A stretch of DNA of 64,000 bases. Source: CBCXVS01 sp965178525 (lineage in GTDB: Bacteria; Tectomicrobia; Entotheonellia; Entotheonellales; Entotheonellaceae). Positions 61,724 to 64,000 of this stretch are shown piece after piece. The first letter of the stretch is position 1, and every line of letters begins with the position of its first letter. Under the pieces are notes generated by a model. The model saw nothing but the letters and a program-made list of their open reading frames with translations, searched no databases and had not been told where the DNA came from. The position numbers were made by a program, and so were the translations under genes. Location: the NCBI GenBank assembly GCA_965178525.1, contig CBCXVS010000005.1:1-64000 (forward strand), given 5' to 3'.

Positions 61724-64000
61724 ATGCTCGATTATGAGCCGAATATCGTTCTGTCCAACCAGGAATACCATGTTGTAGGCAAGCGGCCCATCCGTCCCGA
61801 CGGGGCGGAGAAAGTCACCGGCCAAGCGCGCTATGGCGCCGACATTCAGTTGCCGGGGATGCTCTACGGCAAGATTTTGCGCAGCCCCCACACGCCCGCC
61901 CGGATTCGATCCATCGATACCCGCCACGCCGAGGAACTTCCGGGCGTCCATGCCGTCATCACCTCCGGCGCGCTGTCGCAGCCCTCGAGCAAGCTCGTCG
62001 ACCTGGCCGAAGGCGTGCTGCATAACATGCGGTTTCTCAGCAACAATATTATAGCGGGCGACAAAGTCCTCTACAAAGGACACGCGGTGGCGGCGGTGGC
62101 GGCGACCAGCCCGTACATCGCCGAGGAAGCGCTGAAGCTCATCGAGGTGGAATACGACGTTTTGCCGCCCGTGCGCAACGCCGCCGAAGCCTTGCAACAG
62201 GGCGCGCCCTTACTGCACGAACGGCTGGTCACGCTCGCCAATCCGAACATGCGTCCCGGTGGTACGAAGGATGATGATGACACCACCGCCAGCTCGAACC
62301 TGGCCAATCACTTCGAGTTCCGCGCGGGTGACGTCGATCAGGGCTTTTCGGAAGCCGATGCCATTGTGGAAATCGAAACCGACACCTCCCCCATCCACCA
62401 GGGCTACATCGAGCCCCATACCGGCACGGCGATGTGGAATGCCGACGGCACGCTGACGATTTGGTCGAGCAGTCAGGGGCATTTTAACGTGCGGGATCAA
62501 ACCGCCCGCCTCATGGATCTGCCGGTGTCGAAAGTCAAGGCGATCCCGATGGAGATCGGTGGTGGATTCGGCGCCAAAACGCTGGTCTACGTCGAGCCCG
62601 TAGCCGCGGCGCTGGCCCGCAAATCCGGTCATCCGGTGAAAGTGACCATGTCCCGGACCGAGGTTTTTGAGGCCACAGGCCCGACCTCCGGCACTCATAT
62701 CAAGGTGAAACTCGGGGCCACGAAAGATGGCAAACTGGTCGCGGCTGAAGCGCATCTCACCTACGAGGCCGGCGCCTTCCCCGGCTCCCCGGTCTCTCCG
62801 GCCTGTCAGTGCATGATGGCGCCGTATGACATCCCGAATGCCTGGATTGAGGGCTACGATGTCGTGGTCAACCGGCCCAAGTCGGCCGCCTACCGGGCGC
62901 CAGGCGTTCCCGCCGCCTTCGCGATGGAAACGGCGCTGGACCAATTGGCGGACAAGTTAGGCGTGGATCCGCTAGATTTCCGCCTGCGCAACAGCGCCAA
63001 AGAGGGCACGCGCGCCGCCACGGGTCCGGTTTGGCCGCGCGTCGGCTTTGTGGAGACCCTGCAAGCGGCAAAGGATCACCCGCATTATTCTGCTCCGCTC
63101 GAAGGCCCCAACCGGGGACGTGGCGTGGCCAGCGGTTTCTGGCGCGACAATACCGGCCCATCCAGTGCGTTTGCCATCGTGCAAAATGACGGCAGAGTGC
63201 GCCTAGTCGAAGGATCGCCCGACATTGGCGGCACGCGCGCCTCGGTATCTCAGCAGTTTGCCGAAGTGCTGGGGATCCCGGTCGAGGCGATCAACCCATC
63301 GGTAGGTGACACGGATTCGATTGGCTTTACTTCGGTCACCGGCGGCAGTGGCGTGACGTTCAAGACGGGGTTTGCGGCCTACACCGCGGCACAGCAGATC
63401 AAAGAGCGGATGTGCGAGCGGGCGGCAAAAACCTGGGAGTGCGCCGTAGAGGAGGTGGAATACCGGGACGGCAGTGTCTACCACACGAAGGACGAAGAGA
63501 AGCAACTGACTTTCCAGCAGATCGTGGCGCGTCAAAATGCCACCGGTGGCCCCATTGTCGGCAGCGCCGGCGTCAATCCCGGTGGGGCGGGCCCCTGCCT
63601 GGCGACCCATATCGTGGATGTGGAAGTGGACCCGGAGACGGGCAAGGTGAGCATCCTGCGGTACACGGCGGTGCAGGACGCTGGCAAGGCGATTCACCCC
63701 AGCTACGTGGAAGGCCAGATCCAGGGTGGCGTGGTACAGGGGATCGGCTGGGCCCTCAATGAAGAGTATTTCTTCAACGACGAAGGCCACATGGTCAACT
63801 CGAGCTTCCTCGACTACCGCATGCCCACGAGCCTGGACCTGCCAATGATCGATACGGTCATCGTTGAGGTCGCTAATCCGACGCATCCCTTTGGCGTGCG
63901 GGGCGTCGGCGAAGCACCTGTGATTCCGCCCATGGCGGCGGTTGCCAATGCCGTTTACGATGCCATTGGTACGCGCATTAACCAGCTCCCGATGTCGCCG
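61724..64000 (+). CDS. Molybdenum hydroxylase large subunit (CoxL/XdhB-like), 3' end beyond window
   Basis: An open frame from the ATG at 61724 (GGAGAC upstream) runs to the end of the window, giving 759 residues without a stop. The aldehyde oxidase/xanthine dehydrogenase fold is shown by IRPDGAEKVTGQARYGADI, QGYIEPHTGTAMW, EIGGGFGAKT, KSAAYRAPGVPAAFA, VEGSPDIGGTRAS and the catalytic Glu in GVRGVGEAPVIPP near the end. The A-Y-R-A-P loop differs from true CO dehydrogenase (AYRCSFR), so it is a related hydroxylase of unknown substrate. About 780 residues are typical, so only a few are missing. Fe-S and FAD subunits are not seen upstream. Confidence 0.93.
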   Translation, partial: MLDYEPNIVLSNQEYHVVGKRPIRPDGAEKVTGQARYGADIQLPGMLYGKILRSPHTPARIRSIDTRHAEELPGVHAVITSGALSQPSSKLVDLAEGVLHNMRFLSNNIIAGDKVLYKGHAVAAVAATSPYIAEEALKLIEVEYDVLPPVRNAAEALQQGAPLLHERLVTLANPNMRPGGTKDDDDTTASSNLANHFEFRAGDVDQGFSEADAIVEIETDTSPIHQGYIEPHTGTAMWNADGTLTIWSSSQGHFNVRDQTARLMDLPVSKVKAIPMEIGGGFGAKTLVYVEPVAAALARKSGHPVKVTMSRTEVFEATGPTSGTHIKVKLGATKDGKLVAAEAHLTYEAGAFPGSPVSPACQCMMAPYDIPNAWIEGYDVVVNRPKSAAYRAPGVPAAFAMETALDQLADKLGVDPLDFRLRNSAKEGTRAATGPVWPRVGFVETLQAAKDHPHYSAPLEGPNRGRGVASGFWRDNTGPSSAFAIVQNDGRVRLVEGSPDIGGTRASVSQQFAEVLGIPVEAINPSVGDTDSIGFTSVTGGSGVTFKTGFAAYTAAQQIKERMCERAAKTWECAVEEVEYRDGSVYHTKDEEKQLTFQQIVARQNATGGPIVGSAGVNPGGAGPCLATHIVDVEVDPETGKVSILRYTAVQDAGKAIHPSYVEGQIQGGVVQGIGWALNEEYFFNDEGHMVNSSFLDYRMPTSLDLPMIDTVIVEVANPTHPFGVRGVGEAPVIPPMAAVANAVYDAIGTRINQLPMSP

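Noticed and set aside
62210..62944. Minus-strand frames within 61.7-63.9 kb
   Set aside because: They mirror the Mo-hydroxylase gene, whose plus-strand frame is open to the window end and carries all family motifs.
61724..64000. Carbon monoxide dehydrogenase large subunit (CoxL form I)
   Set aside because: The active-site loop reads AYRAPG rather than AYRCSFR, so only a CoxL/XdhB-like hydroxylase is called.

Overview
The window is a mid-to-high GC segment of a Gram-negative bacterial chromosome. TRAP transporters, ACMSD-type amidohydrolase, LLM flavin oxidoreductase, Mo-hydroxylases, two-partner-secretion type exoprotein, multihaem cytochromes, many small toxin-antitoxin-like genes and many IS/RT/RAYT remnants occur together. 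This mix suggests an uncultivated, metabolically versatile lineage such as Tectomicrobia/Entotheonella-like bacteria; that assignment is an inference from gene content only. No rRNA, tRNA or CRISPR array was found.

Layout. 0.2-2 kb: an acetyltransferase, a small secreted repeat protein and a DUF533/TerB-like protein. 2-9.1 kb (minus strand): a catabolic locus with amidohydrolase, Rieske ferredoxin, two paralogous TRAP solute receptors (dctP) and dctQ/dctM, with an IS605-type tnpB between the two receptors. 9.5-11.1 kb: an IS110-family element that cuts off the 5' end of an S9-peptidase-like gene. 11.16-18.4 kb: the most notable region, a cyanobactin-like RiPP locus. It has a consensus promoter, a 60-aa precursor peptide with a PatE-type follower (FAGDDAE), two tandem subtilisin/PatG-C-terminal fusion proteases, a 71-aa peptide with the same leader-type motif and a Cys-rich tail, and a P-type ATPase. 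No YcaO cyclodehydratase, oxidase or prenyltransferase is visible. A decayed RAYT transposase lies inside the locus.

18.4-30.2 kb: a cNMP-binding protein, transaldolase and transketolase, a ferritin-like protein with a large partner of unknown function, and a three-gene electron-transfer module (double-cNMP/[2Fe-2S]/flavin/membrane fusion, pentahaem cytochrome, Tll0287-like haem protein). 30.2-38.5 kb: a run of small toxin-antitoxin-like and DUF genes, a broken haemagglutinin-type exoprotein, LLM and Gfo/Idh/MocA oxidoreductases, and envelope proteins. 38.6-43.6 kb (minus strand): a purine-degradation operon (uraH fragment, xdhA, xdhB, guanine-deaminase-like gene) that is largely inactivated. 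43.7-52.5 kb: Uma2 nuclease, truncated accessory genes, a deleted reverse transcriptase, a DUF433/DUF5615 pair, epoxide hydrolase-like, MenE-like and serine hydrolase genes. 53.2-64 kb: a PQQ sugar dehydrogenase with cytochrome domain (interrupted by TAG), an outer-membrane barrel, another Uma2, moaA, a sigma-70 factor, an Rrf2 Fe-S regulator, ricT and a large Mo-hydroxylase subunit running off the end.

A recurring theme is gene damage: at least seven conserved genes carry a single-base frameshift or in-frame stop, and several others are truncated or internally deleted. Two lesions in xdhA are exact 4-bp tandem duplications, which look like real mutations. Some of the -1 shifts could instead be assembly errors.
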